Shown: piece after piece, positions 42,381 through 51,700 of the stretch
Numbering within the stretch: position 1 is the first letter of the stretch
Layout of the letters: each line of letters starts with the position of its first letter
Assembly: GCA_037200525.1 (NCBI GenBank)
Contig: JBBCGG010000001.1
Location: forward strand, 2,150,501 to 2,214,500
Direction: 5' to 3'
Source: Methylocella sp.
GTDB taxonomy: Bacteria; Pseudomonadota; Alphaproteobacteria; Rhizobiales; Beijerinckiaceae
DNA length: 64,000 nucleotides
Notes under the pieces: model-generated
The model's input: the letters and a program-made list of their open reading frames with translations, nothing else
Told to the model about the DNA's origin: nothing
Databases searched by the model: none
Program-made: the position numbers and the translations under genes

Positions 42381-43895
42381 ATGGACCGCCAAACGCCACC
42401 TGAACCGCCGCGCGACGAAAACTATGAGGCGAGCCTGGCCGCCCTGGATTCCGGATATGGTGATGGCGAGAGCGAGATCAGCAATGTCGTTTCGTTCGAA
42501 CCTGGGAAGCCAGCCGCGGCGAAAAAGAAGTCGAGACCCAAGCCTGTAGACGCGACGGATCAAGCGACACCCGATAGCGTCGTCATTGGCGGCGCGGAAA
42601 AGCGGATTACAACATTGGCGCAGCTCAACGAGCGCTACGCGTTGCTAGAAGCGCCGGGATCGGCCCCGGCCTATGTCGAGCGCAGTACGGGGCACCCGCT
42701 GCAAGACATCTGCCTTAAGCGCAAACTTGCTCCTGAGGTTGTCATCACGGGCAGGAAGGACAATCGCCCGTTTTATGCGTCTGCCTATAATTTTTGGACT
42801 GGCCATGCTCGTCGACATGTTTATAGGCGGATCGCTTTCACCAGCAAGGAAGTTCCCGGCGATACCCTGAACCTATGCAGGGGCCTTGGCGTCACACCGA
42901 AGGCTGGGCCGGTTGACCTTATTCTCACTCATATTCGGGAGGTCATTTGCGCTGGGGACGTCCGGGCTACCGACTATATGATCAAGCTTCTTGCATGGCA
43001 GATCCAAAACATCGGCCGGCCCTCAAAGATCATCGTTGCCCTAAAGACCAAAAAACAGCAGGCCGGCAAGGGTTTGTTGCTTGAGCAGATCATGCTGAGA
43101 ATTTATGGCCCGAGCGGCGTCATGCCGGCCACTGCTGACCAAGTTCTCGGCCGGTTTAATGATGCGCTGCGCGGCGCATCTTACATCTTCTTGGACGAGG
43201 TCCTCTTCGCCGGCGATCGCCGCGCGGCGGATCAAGTCAAAAAGCTCTCGACGGGCAGCGTCATCGGGATCGAGACTAAAGGTGTCCCCATCGTCCAATG
43301 CCCTATCGGCGTCAATTTCTGGCTGGCGAGCAACCATGACAATGCGGCCCATATCGAAGAGGGCGATGCCCGGCACTGGGTTTTGAACGTGAGCGAGCAT
43401 CGGATCGGCGACGCCGCATATTTTTCGAAACTGAGCCACCAGATCGAGAACGGCGGCCGAGAGGCGTTCGCTCATCATCTTCTGACACTCGACGTCGCCG
43501 GCTTCGTACCGTGGCGCGACATCGAGATCGACACCGCGGCGCGCAGCGACATGATCCGGGAAAGCATCAACCCGCATGATGCCCGCAAGTGGATTGAAGC
43601 TTGCTGCGCCGTAGAGCAGATCATTGGCACGAAAGATCTCTCAACGGGAAGCTGCACCCCCTGGGTCGACGGAGAGGCGTATAGCTTCGCCGAGCTGGCG
43701 GCCGCATATTCCGTGTGGGTCAAAGACCAGCGGTCAGCCCGCGGCGCCCAGCCTACGCCGCTGCATAGGCTCGGGGAAGTTCTGACCGCAGCCGGGTTCG
43801 GAACGAAAAAGACTAAAACCTGCAACTTGCGCGTTTTGCCCAAGACGGATGCCTGCATAGCGCTTCTATGGCGCCGTCCGAAGGATGGAAGCTGA
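42381..43895 (+). CDS. DUF5906-type primase-helicase (NrS-1/D5-like)
   Basis: The 504-residue protein carries the helicase C-terminal domain of NrS-1-type primase-polymerases: Walker A in QQAGKGLLLEQ near residue 225, Walker B in YIFLDEVLF near 267, and the sensor-like WLASNHDNAAHIEEGDARHW. Such proteins start replication of phages, satellites and integrative elements. An N-terminal primase active site is not obvious, so it may depend on another primase. Repeated GCTTCCA heptamers directly downstream could be its origin. Confidence 0.82.
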   Translation: MDRQTPPEPPRDENYEASLAALDSGYGDGESEISNVVSFEPGKPAAAKKKSRPKPVDATDQATPDSVVIGGAEKRITTLAQLNERYALLEAPGSAPAYVERSTGHPLQDICLKRKLAPEVVITGRKDNRPFYASAYNFWTGHARRHVYRRIAFTSKEVPGDTLNLCRGLGVTPKAGPVDLILTHIREVICAGDVRATDYMIKLLAWQIQNIGRPSKIIVALKTKKQQAGKGLLLEQIMLRIYGPSGVMPATADQVLGRFNDALRGASYIFLDEVLFAGDRRAADQVKKLSTGSVIGIETKGVPIVQCPIGVNFWLASNHDNAAHIEEGDARHWVLNVSEHRIGDAAYFSKLSHQIENGGREAFAHHLLTLDVAGFVPWRDIEIDTAARSDMIRESINPHDARKWIEACCAVEQIIGTKDLSTGSCTPWVDGEAYSFAELAAAYSVWVKDQRSARGAQPTPLHRLGEVLTAAGFGTKKTKTCNLRVLPKTDACIALLWRRPKDGS

Positions 43896-44151
43896 TTTTC
43901 TCCTTCCAGCCTCTCCCTCCATGCCTCCAGCATTGATTTTAAACGGTTTTCTCTTCGGGTGGAAGCATGGAGGCAAAAACAGACGAAACGCTACAAATAT
44001 TGCGCGCGGCGTTTTCAACGATCCGATTTGCAGCGATTTGCCGATTCTGCTTCCAGTGCTTCCACCCAAGCGATTTTCGCAGCGACATCAACGGCATAGC
44101 CAAAATATTCCTGCTTCCATCCTCCCTCCATTCTCCTTCCATCTGCTTCCA
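43886..44151. repeat. Iteron-like heptamer cluster, candidate replication origin
   Basis: GCTTCCA occurs four times on the plus strand (44049, 44058, 44113, 44145) and twice inverted as TGGAAGC (43886, 43960) within 266 bases, with further partial copies between them. The cluster sits at and behind the end of the primase-helicase gene, a usual place for the origin of phage satellites. Confidence 0.5.
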
Positions 44152-45053
44152 GGAATAAATAGAGAGATAAGGAGTGGTGAGCCTCAAACTTCGGCGTTTA
44201 GCGCAAAATCCGTGTCGAAATACTCGCCGCCCAAACCATTGAAAAACGCAGGAAAATCCACGCGCACACGCGCAACGGCCAAATTGCAGCCAAACACGAT
44301 AGGGCAAAATCCCAACCGACAAGCGGGATCGACGACCCAAGGCTCAAAGTTCGGGAGTAGTGCAAACCCGGAGAGTCTGATGCCTTGGGCGCACGCGGGA
44401 CAGCTCCCAGCATTTCAGCAGCGGCCGGATCGTAAGGGGCATTCGAGAAAGGCTATTGCAACGCTTGTGCTCATCTTGGATCAGCGGCACATCGCACGCC
44501 CAACCCTCGTTAGCGGATACCTATTCCGCCGCACTCTCCTCTAGGATCAAGCGGTTTGAGGCATCGGCCCCAATCTCTGGCCCCAATTGCTCAGCCGGTA
44601 GGATCTCCTCGCCGCGCGGATCTCCAGTCGTCGCCGGCGCGCGCATTTGGAAAGGGCTCCCCCGAGGTCGTGAATTTGGCGCGATCGCCTGATGAGGGGG
44701 GTACCCGGAAAAACCAAGTCTAGGCAGTAAGCTCCAGGCTCAGCCGCGCACCTTACGCCTCAAAATCACGACAACCCAAATTTTTTCCTATGCCCGGCGA
44801 ACATTTCGACAGACCGCAGGATGGCCTGGCGTCGAGCCTGCCCGGCAAGCCCAGGTCGTCCGAGACATCGCCGAGAACAAATCATCCGGTCTCGATGCCG
44901 AAGTGAAGCGCGACGCGGCGAATTGTTTGCAGTCGCCCAGACCGACAGGCAGGAGAAAGAAATACCACTAGCGGAACGGCCAAAATCGGTTAGCTTGGCA
45001 GTGTTGTAAAAGTGCCGGTATGCGTAAATAACACAAGCTTAAAGGGGACGCCG
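44152..45053. other. Stretch without a convincing gene, containing an inverted att-like copy
   Basis: Frames on both strands are short and lack ribosome sites. The region holds an inverted copy of the terminal repeat (44565-44588). It separates the replication module from the A+T-rich ParA gene and probably marks a recombination junction. Confidence 0.4.
44565..44588 (-). repeat. Inverted internal copy of the terminal repeat
   Basis: On the minus strand AATTGGGGCCAGAG, one extra A, then TTGGGGCCG: the same two TTGGGGCC units as the terminal repeats but in opposite orientation and with one inserted base. Confidence 0.6.
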
Positions 45054-46085
45054 ATGGCCGCAGTTATTTCCCTGTTCAATCACAAAGGTGGAGTGAGTAA
45101 AACTACCACAACTTTTAATCTCGGGTGGGCGCTGGCTGATCGCGGGAAAAGAGTATTGATAGTCGACGGTGATCCGCAATGTAATTTGACTGGAACCGTC
45201 TTAGGTTTCGACGGTGTAAATGACTTCAGTTCTTTTTACAAATCTCATCCAAACGGTAACATAAGCGACTGCCTAAATCCAATATTCAAGGCAACTGGAG
45301 CTCCGTTAGATCCAGCAGATATCACTGAGACAACAAATAAGAACCTGTTTCTGCTAGCCGGCAATATTGAGTTGGCTGAAAATGAGACGCAGATCGCTGT
45401 TGCTCTGTCGACAAGCGCGGCGATCCCGGCGCTGCAAAACATTCCAGGCGCTGTTGGTGCGCTGCTGAGAAAGACAGCAGATAAAAATAGGATAGATTTG
45501 ATAATCATTGACATGAGCCCGAGTGTCGGCGCTCTTAATCAATGCTTTCTAATGGGAAGTGACTATTTCATTGTTCCGATATCCCCTGATTATTATTGCA
45601 ATCAAGCGATTTCATCTTTATCTCGTGTATTGCCCCGTTGGAACGACGAGGTAAATAGGTTTAGGGATAAGTCATTATTGTATCCGTTTCCGAATCATCC
45701 ACCACAGTTTTGTGGAACAATTTCGCAAAGATATCGACCGCGTTCTGGCGCGCCGGCATTTTCATTTCAGCAGTGGATCGATGTTATTAAGCAAACCGTT
45801 CTCAAAGAGTTTGTGCCAGTGCTGGCCTCAAATAATATGGCAATATCTGAAAGCCAATTCAGAGCATCTTCTCCAGGAGACACGCCGTATAACCTCGCAA
45901 ATATCGCAGATTTCAATTCATTGATAGCTCAATCCCAGAAGCACAGTACACCAGTATTTGCGCTTTCAGATTCACAGATAGAGCAGGGAGGAATAATTCT
46001 CCAGACAATGAAGGCAAGCAGGGACGAGTTTGCAAAATCATTTGTCGCTCTCGCTAAGTGCGTGGAGTCTCTGACCGGGATTTAA
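45054..46085 (+). CDS. ParA-family ATPase, A+T-rich and without a partner gene
   Basis: The 343-residue protein has a deviant Walker A (HKGGVSKTTTTFNLGWALA) and ADP-sensing/Walker B segments (LIVDGDPQCNLTG, LIIIDMSPSVGALNQCFL) of ParA/MinD ATPases. No parB or centromere-like repeats are adjacent. Its codon use is visibly more A+T-rich than every neighbour, so it came from elsewhere. Long chains of this type occur in mobile and defence loci as well as in partition systems. The ATG at 45054 follows AAAGGGGA; a terminator follows the stop. Confidence 0.85.
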   Translation: MAAVISLFNHKGGVSKTTTTFNLGWALADRGKRVLIVDGDPQCNLTGTVLGFDGVNDFSSFYKSHPNGNISDCLNPIFKATGAPLDPADITETTNKNLFLLAGNIELAENETQIAVALSTSAAIPALQNIPGAVGALLRKTADKNRIDLIIIDMSPSVGALNQCFLMGSDYFIVPISPDYYCNQAISSLSRVLPRWNDEVNRFRDKSLLYPFPNHPPQFCGTISQRYRPRSGAPAFSFQQWIDVIKQTVLKEFVPVLASNNMAISESQFRASSPGDTPYNLANIADFNSLIAQSQKHSTPVFALSDSQIEQGGIILQTMKASRDEFAKSFVALAKCVESLTGI

Positions 46086-46133
46086 ATTCGCATCGGCGAT
46101 GCAATTCGAGACACACAGACTCGGCACCTGAGG

Positions 46134-46162
46134 ACCCGACGCTTGCCGCGCCGGGTTTTTTC
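46134..46162 (+). terminator. Rho-independent terminator after parA
   Basis: CCCGACGC-TTGCC-GCGCCGGG, one mismatch in an 8-bp stem, is followed by TTTTTTCG. It isolates parA from the next gene. Confidence 0.75.
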
Positions 46163-46275
46163 GTTTTGGAAGGCACAAAAACGCCTGGCATCCGATCTCA
46201 AAGCGGCTCCGCCTTTACTTCGCGGCTGAAATATGCTAGCGAAGGCTGGTCGCTACGTTATGAGGATCGAACACG

Positions 46276-46587
46276 ATGTCTCTTCCCCCCGGCCATATTC
46301 CGCCGCCCGGCTATAAAATCGTGTCCCCCGAACCGATTGCGGAGGTGGATGTTCTTGGTGCGCCGATCGTCAAGTATGATTTCGCGTTGCCGGCCGGCTG
46401 GGACGCTGCGAGCCCCGCTGACAAGCGCGCCTATCAGCTCAAGCAGCAAAAGCAGGCGATGCAATCGCGCGAGCGGGCGGCCGACGCTGCGTTTATTCCG
46501 CCGGCGGGTTGGGACAAGGCGAGCCCTGAAGCGCGGCTGACCTATCGTCGCCAGTGGGATCGCGACCAGGCGGCGCAGAAGCGCTAA
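46276..46587 (+). CDS. Hypothetical phage-type protein
   Basis: A 103-residue protein with a Pro-rich start (PPGHIPPPGYKIVSPEP) and two repeats of the form PAGWDxASPxxRxxY (residues about 40-55 and 75-90), which suggests an internal duplication. No known domain. GAGGA lies 9 bases before the ATG. It leads a three-gene plus-strand run. Confidence 0.6.
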   Translation: MSLPPGHIPPPGYKIVSPEPIAEVDVLGAPIVKYDFALPAGWDAASPADKRAYQLKQQKQAMQSRERAADAAFIPPAGWDKASPEARLTYRRQWDRDQAAQKR

Positions 46588-46862
46588 TGCCCCGACGCAT
46601 CGTCTCACGGCAGCAGAAAGAAGCCTGGCTCGATCGGGGGACGCCGTACCGCTATTTCGATGAGGTGGAGACGTGCATTGTCCCCACGCCGATGGGCGGC
46701 GAAATGCTGGCGCCGGCTGGTGAAGTGACGCCGGCCGTCACGATCAAATGGCCGGTCTTAGACACGGATTGTAGCTTCAAGGGCCCAAGCCTTGGCCATG
46801 GGGAAAGTCGGCCCGCCTATCGTTCGCGGACTCTTCCTGTGGGCCGCCGGCGTGACGCATAA
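46587..46862 (+). CDS. Hypothetical protein of the element
   Basis: A 91-residue protein whose ATG overlaps the preceding stop (TAATG). It is basic at the ends, with a central beta-rich stretch (VETCIVPTPMGGEMLAPAG). No domain is recognised; the tight coupling to the previous gene is the main support. Confidence 0.5.
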   Translation: MPRRIVSRQQKEAWLDRGTPYRYFDEVETCIVPTPMGGEMLAPAGEVTPAVTIKWPVLDTDCSFKGPSLGHGESRPAYRSRTLPVGRRRDA

Positions 46863-46873
46863 GGAATGGATCG

Positions 46874-47305
46874 ATGGCATCCGACGAAAAGGTCAAAGCA
46901 TATTACCGAGATCCGGCCGCAGGAACGAGCGAGCTGGTCCACATGGACCCGTTTGATTACCGCGACGCGAAAAAGAAATGGCCGGATCAGTGGTCGCTCG
47001 ATCCGTTTGTGGGCCTAAAGCAAATCACAGCGCATCGGCATTTTGGAGAGGTTTATGGCTACGCTGAGCAGGCCGAACCTGGCGGCGCATACATTCTCAA
47101 GCATGCAGACGGTCGTGCCCAGCAAATCGATCCTCGAACAGGCGCGGCTGTTGGCCCGAAAGTGGCAGCGCCGATCCCGCCGATTGCCGCGGAGGCGCCG
47201 CGAAGAGATTCGGAAGGAGTGCGTCCGGGAAAGGCCACGGGCGCAAGGCCTTCGATATCGAATTGGGACACGTTCATTGGGCCCGAGGACGGCTTCGCGA
47301 ACTAA
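46874..47305 (+). CDS. Hypothetical phage-type protein
   Basis: A 143-residue soluble protein: an N-terminal part with charged helices (HMDPFDYRDAKKKWPDQWSL), a beta-rich middle (YGYAEQAEPGGAYILKHADG) and a Pro/Ala-rich tail. No recognised family. It begins 11 bases after the previous gene and ends convergent with minus-strand genes. Confidence 0.6.
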   Translation: MASDEKVKAYYRDPAAGTSELVHMDPFDYRDAKKKWPDQWSLDPFVGLKQITAHRHFGEVYGYAEQAEPGGAYILKHADGRAQQIDPRTGAAVGPKVAAPIPPIAAEAPRRDSEGVRPGKATGARPSISNWDTFIGPEDGFAN

Positions 47306-47327
47306 TTCAGAAGCCGCCCTTGGCTAT

Positions 47328-47486
47328 TCACTTCTTGCCAACTGGCTTGTGGCAAGCCGGCGCACATGGCGCAGGGCGATTATTCGCGGTCGTCATGATC
47401 TGCTTGACAGCCTCGGTATTGGCGGTTGTGAGGGCAGTTTTCAGCGCAGGTGTTAGAGCCGGCGTGGGTGCCTGGTACTTGGTCAT
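47328..47486 (-). CDS. Small 52-residue protein
   Basis: An ATG at 47486 with AGGAG 8 bases upstream opens MTKYQAPTPALTPALKTAL and continues to a stop at 47328, ending CAPACHKPVGKK. The N-terminal half is an Ala/Thr-rich helix; two or three cysteines lie near the end. The clear ribosome site supports translation; no family is known to me. Confidence 0.5.
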   Translation of the reverse strand: MTKYQAPTPALTPALKTALTTANTEAVKQIMTTANNRPAPCAPACHKPVGKK

Positions 47487-47525
47487 TTGAAGCTCCTAGG
47501 GGTGTAGGGTGATCTGATCGCGGTT

Positions 47526-47732
47526 CTATTTCTTAGTCGTGTAACAGTTCGGGGCGCCACCAAACATTCGCCGCGAACGCTCGGCTTGATCTGTCAGGGG
47601 GTGGTCGATATGAGGCCAAATGTTTGCTTCCAACTGCGCCAGGTGTTCCTCCTGCTCGAGACGATAGCGCACTTCGTCGGAGGCGATTGTTTCGTGTTTC
47701 GACGTAACTGAATTGGGTTTCATGGTCATCAT
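47526..47732 (-). CDS. Small hypothetical protein
   Basis: A 68-residue charged protein (VRYRLEQEEHLAQLEANIWP is a likely helix). AAAGGAAAAA lies just before the first ATG; a second ATG 9 bases further on could also serve. It shares the minus-strand run with the larger element genes to its right. Confidence 0.55.
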   Translation of the reverse strand: MMTMKPNSVTSKHETIASDEVRYRLEQEEHLAQLEANIWPHIDHPLTDQAERSRRMFGGAPNCYTTKK

Positions 47733-47793
47733 TTTTTCCTTTGGTTGCGATTGCTAATGCGGCAAACTTTGTCGGAACGGATGGCCCCGCAAA

Positions 47794-48384
47794 CTAACTG
47801 ACGCGAGAGTCCACCGTCGACACGGCGATCGTGGCCCGCTTGGCTTTCTCCGCCGCATTCCGCCGGGCTAATCTGCGGCGATACATATCGAAGGATTCGC
47901 GCTCTCGCGATCCCATTCGCATGCGGCGCGCTTCGATATCATCGGCCAGCTTCTTTGCCCTTGCTTCAGCCCATGCTTCAGCCCTTGCAGCGGCGGCCGC
48001 TGCCCTCTTTTCTTTCTTCGCGTCCTCCTTTGCTTTTCGCTCCTCGGGAGTCATTTGCAGGGCGTCCCAAACCTTGCGGCGGCGGGCGATATCGGAGGGC
48101 GCGGTGTAGGCGATGACTCGCTGCGTTGCGGGATATGGCAGGCATTTCACGACCTGAAATTTTAGGCCAAGCGCCGGTAGCAGTGAATCGAGAGAAAGAG
48201 GCCCCAAACCTTTCATACCGGCCTCGATCTTTGCCAAATAGCCCTGCTGCAAACCTGCGATTTCCTCGATTTCCAAGCTGACCAAGCCGAGCTCTTTGCG
48301 ACGATCTCTAATCGCGCAAACGATGCCCCTGTACGAATCGACAATATCCGCTCCATCGTCCACATCTGGCGTGAGATCGTTCAT
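47794..48384 (-). CDS. XRE-type DNA-binding protein with a charged coiled-coil tail
   Basis: The 196-residue protein has an N-terminal helix-turn-helix of the Cro/C1 type (IRDRRKELGLVSLEIEEIAGLQQGYLAKIE is the two-helix region; Gln-Gln-Gly-Tyr is the recognition turn) and a long Lys/Glu/Ala-rich coiled coil in the second half (KAKEDAKKEKRAAAAAARAE). It overlaps the stop of the upstream gene by 4 bases. It is probably a regulator of the element or a structural DNA-binding protein. Confidence 0.7.
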   Translation of the reverse strand: MNDLTPDVDDGADIVDSYRGIVCAIRDRRKELGLVSLEIEEIAGLQQGYLAKIEAGMKGLGPLSLDSLLPALGLKFQVVKCLPYPATQRVIAYTAPSDIARRRKVWDALQMTPEERKAKEDAKKEKRAAAAAARAEAWAEARAKKLADDIEARRMRMGSRERESFDMYRRRLARRNAAEKAKRATIAVSTVDSRVS

Positions 48385-48770
48385 TGATCGGGTCTCCTTG
48401 TCCTGATCACAAATCCGGGCGTAATCGGTTTTGGGCGTGGGGCGACTCCGTCCAAAGAGAGGGGAAGGATATCATCGAAGGTCGGCCGCGGGCGGTTGCG
48501 CTGCCAATCTTCGATGGCGTTGTTGAATGCAACGATGAATGCCGGGCTCTTTTTCAGGGCTCGAGCGGCGTGGCGCGTATATCCGACAAAGCGCGCGGCG
48601 TCATAGATGGTGTAGGGCGTCCCGCTTGGATCAGACGGCGATCCATTGATCATCAGGTCGATCATCCGCAGCATTCGGCGATTGATCTTGATGTGATCGT
48701 CGGCGACCATCTTCCGAATCTCGGCTTCGCGATCCGGCAATTTCCAGTAATCGGTCAGGTTGTCGCTCAT
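48381..48770 (-). CDS. Hypothetical phage-type protein, possible small terminase-like HTH
   Basis: The 129-residue product contains a helix-turn-helix-like middle (TIYDAARFVGYTRHAARALKKSPAFIVAF), resembling the DNA-recognition part of small terminase or phage regulator proteins, and a basic C-terminal tail. The ATG at 48770 is preferred over a longer start at 48848, because that would overlap the transglycosylase gene. It is the second gene after the transglycosylase. Confidence 0.55.
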   Translation of the reverse strand: MSDNLTDYWKLPDREAEIRKMVADDHIKINRRMLRMIDLMINGSPSDPSGTPYTIYDAARFVGYTRHAARALKKSPAFIVAFNNAIEDWQRNRPRPTFDDILPLSLDGVAPRPKPITPGFVIRTRRPDQ

Positions 48771-48774
48771 GGCG

Positions 48775-51700
48775 TTAAAGTGATCCTGTTCCGGCCGGAA
48801 TTGAATTAATGAAGCTGTTCTGTTGGCGCATCGCCGTGAAATCGGCATTTGCCTTCGCCTGCGCCCTCGCGGGATCGGCGACCCATCGATATGCGTTGCC
48901 GCTCGGCGCAGTCAGCACGCTCCTGCGGGCATCATTGCCCTGCACGACAACGCGATAGGACGGCGGTTTGCCAGAGCCCATTTCCGCCTGCGTCTGCTGA
49001 TCCGGAACAAGAGCATAAGGGGCGCGCTGCAATTGCAACTGCGTTTCGCGCTCTTGTGTGCTCTGGACGATCATTTGATGCACGTCATCAGCGAGTTGGC
49101 TCTTGATCCAAGACTTGTCGCCATTTATTTCCGGAAGCGCTGGGCTGCGCTCGGGCGGATAGGCCATGACCCTGCCGCCGTTGGCGTCTGACATTCCCCA
49201 TTTCAGGCCGACGCGCTCCATGGCATATCTGTCCGCGGCGCCGGCGTCCGACGTTTTCGCGAACTGGTCGCGATAGGCCTTAGTATAATCATCAAGCAAT
49301 GAGCCTATGATGTAACCTGGGGCTTCCCCTTCAGGCGTGTAATCTGAGCCGAAGGGGTTCCAGCGCTGCCAGAACGACGCGAATTTGTTGACGATATCCC
49401 GGCCAGTGACGTTTTTTAGGCTTTCGTCGGCCTGATCACGCAAGGCTTCCTTGGCCTTGATCGTGCCTGGGTCATTCGCCGTCATCGCGTCTTTGGCGAT
49501 CTTGTCTGGCGGGTCGAAGCTGATTTTATCCTGCCATGCGCGCAAGTCGCTCAGAGCTTCTTTGCCGAACGTTCCGTCGAACGTCATCGGGTTTTGCCGC
49601 TGCACCTGGTCCATGAACGAATAGGCGCTCGACATTTTCACCGGATCGCCGGACTTTGCCATGCCGAGAATGCCGTTCTTAACCTCTGGCGTGTTGAGCG
49701 TTGCCTGCATCTGATCAGGTGGGAGCTGGCCCACGCTTCGAAGGAACGCAGCGGAAGCCTGAGGTGGACCCATGGCGAGGCCGGTTTTCACAGCGTCCGT
49801 CTCATTCGGGAAGACGGCCGATAGCGACGCGCCGGGCTGGCGCGCGGCAATCGCCGAGACGACTTGCGACCGTGCGGCGATACCCGAAGCGATCGAATCG
49901 GGCTGGCTGAAATCAAGCGGCGCTGGCGCCTGCGGAACCCAATGCTTCGCCGCCGCTGTCCCGCCGGGATCATTCTTCAGCGCGGTTTGGCCCTGGGTGA
50001 AGAATTCCTGCGCGTGCTGTGCGACGAGGCCCTGATAGATTGAGCCGCCCTGTGCCTGCGCCTTGGCCTGATCCATGAAAGGTTGACCGCCGCCGCCCAT
50101 CGCCGCGTCCGCGACGCTCTGACCTTGAACGGTCGACATTATATTCTGGCGCTGATCGGCGAACTTGGCGTTGCCTTCAGTAAGCTGGGCATAGTTGGCG
50201 ATGACCGTCGGCGAGGGGACGATTCCATTTTGAAGCGAGCGCTCGATCGACGCGCCAAGCGTGGTCGCCATGGTTTCCTGATTGCCTTGATCACGGGCGA
50301 TCTTCTGAACCCAGGTCGATAGCAAGAACGGGTTGGCGTCCATTTGCTGCTTGGTAAAGGGAACGCCGTTGACACTCGCCTGCGCGCCGCCGCTAAGCCT
50401 CCCGGTCACATCGGCGACGTATGAGGAAGTGGTTTTGCCGTTGCCGTCCACCGCGTCGCGGATATATGGCGTCGGGCTTCCCGCCGGCGCGACATTCCCC
50501 GGTCCGGAGAAATACGCCACGGCCACGCGCGCTGGATCGCCATTATAGCGAGTGTAATAGTCCTTCAAAATCCGTCGATTAACTGCAAGATTGTCAGCCG
50601 GATTGTTGATATTTTCGCCAGGGTTCGAATATTGAGCGAAAGTCGCCGGCGTGATCTGGCCGGGGCCTTTGGCGCCATCGACGCTAGTTCCGACACTGGG
50701 ATTGCTGCCGGACTCCTGCTTGATGATGGCGCCCTGCACCTGATCCAGTGACACGCCCGCGCCGACACCCTGAGCTGCTGAGGCCTGCCCCGGCGATAGG
50801 GTATTCGTCACAGCATGGAAGCCGTAGACCTGATGCAGAGATTGGATTTGCGCGGCTGTCGTCGTGTCGCCAAGATCCCTCGACTTCTTTATCGCTGCCT
50901 CATAGACGTCATCGGGGATCTTTGCGCCTGACTTTGCTGCCTTGTCCAGTGCATCCAAATTCTGCTTGTTCGCAGCAACCTCAGTCGCATTCTGGCCTTG
51001 TAAATATTGGATGCGCGCTTCGCCTTGGGCGATCAGCTGCGTCCGCTGGGCATCGGTTGCGCCGGGCAGTTTATCTATCGAATCATGCAGATCCTTTTGC
51101 GCGCCGAGGACACCGTCTGACGAAAAGGCCGCATCCATATGGCCGACGATCGCCTCGCCGGTCAGCTGCAAATTCGAGGTCGACCGCATATTGTCGACGA
51201 CCGCTTTGGGCATGTTGAAGAGCGGATTTGCCTGGAGCGAGTCATAATAGGAATTGAGCTGTGCGGCCTTCTGCACAAATTCCGGGGTACCTGTCCCGCC
51301 CTGGCGTGCGAGCTGGCCTAGTTCATTCTGTGACGCCTCGATCTGTGCCTGGATGCTCGACTTAGCGTCTGCGACATCTGAGCTCGCCTTAGCATTGACC
51401 AGGCCGTCATAGTGCTGCGTCGCCATCTGCTCGGCGTTCGCAACGAGGGTATTGGCGATCTGATCGTCGCCATATTGAGCGCGCAGATGATCGATATATC
51501 CATTCGCTGCGGTCTTGAAGGCAACCGGATCGCCAGCGTGCTGGACCCGCAGATCGTTCATATCTTGGGTGGTCCGATTCTGCCCGTTTGCAATCGCGCC
51601 GGCGATGACCACGTGCTCATATTCGTCGCCGGCACGGCCGAGGATAAAGCTTGTTTCCGGCGTCTGGATTTGGATCTGTCCGTTCGCGTCGCGGCTGACT

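Noticed and set aside
43885-44544. 219-codon plus-strand frame after the primase-helicase
   Set aside because: It runs through the iteron-like repeats, is Pro/Ser-rich from low-complexity DNA, and has no ribosome site or domain.
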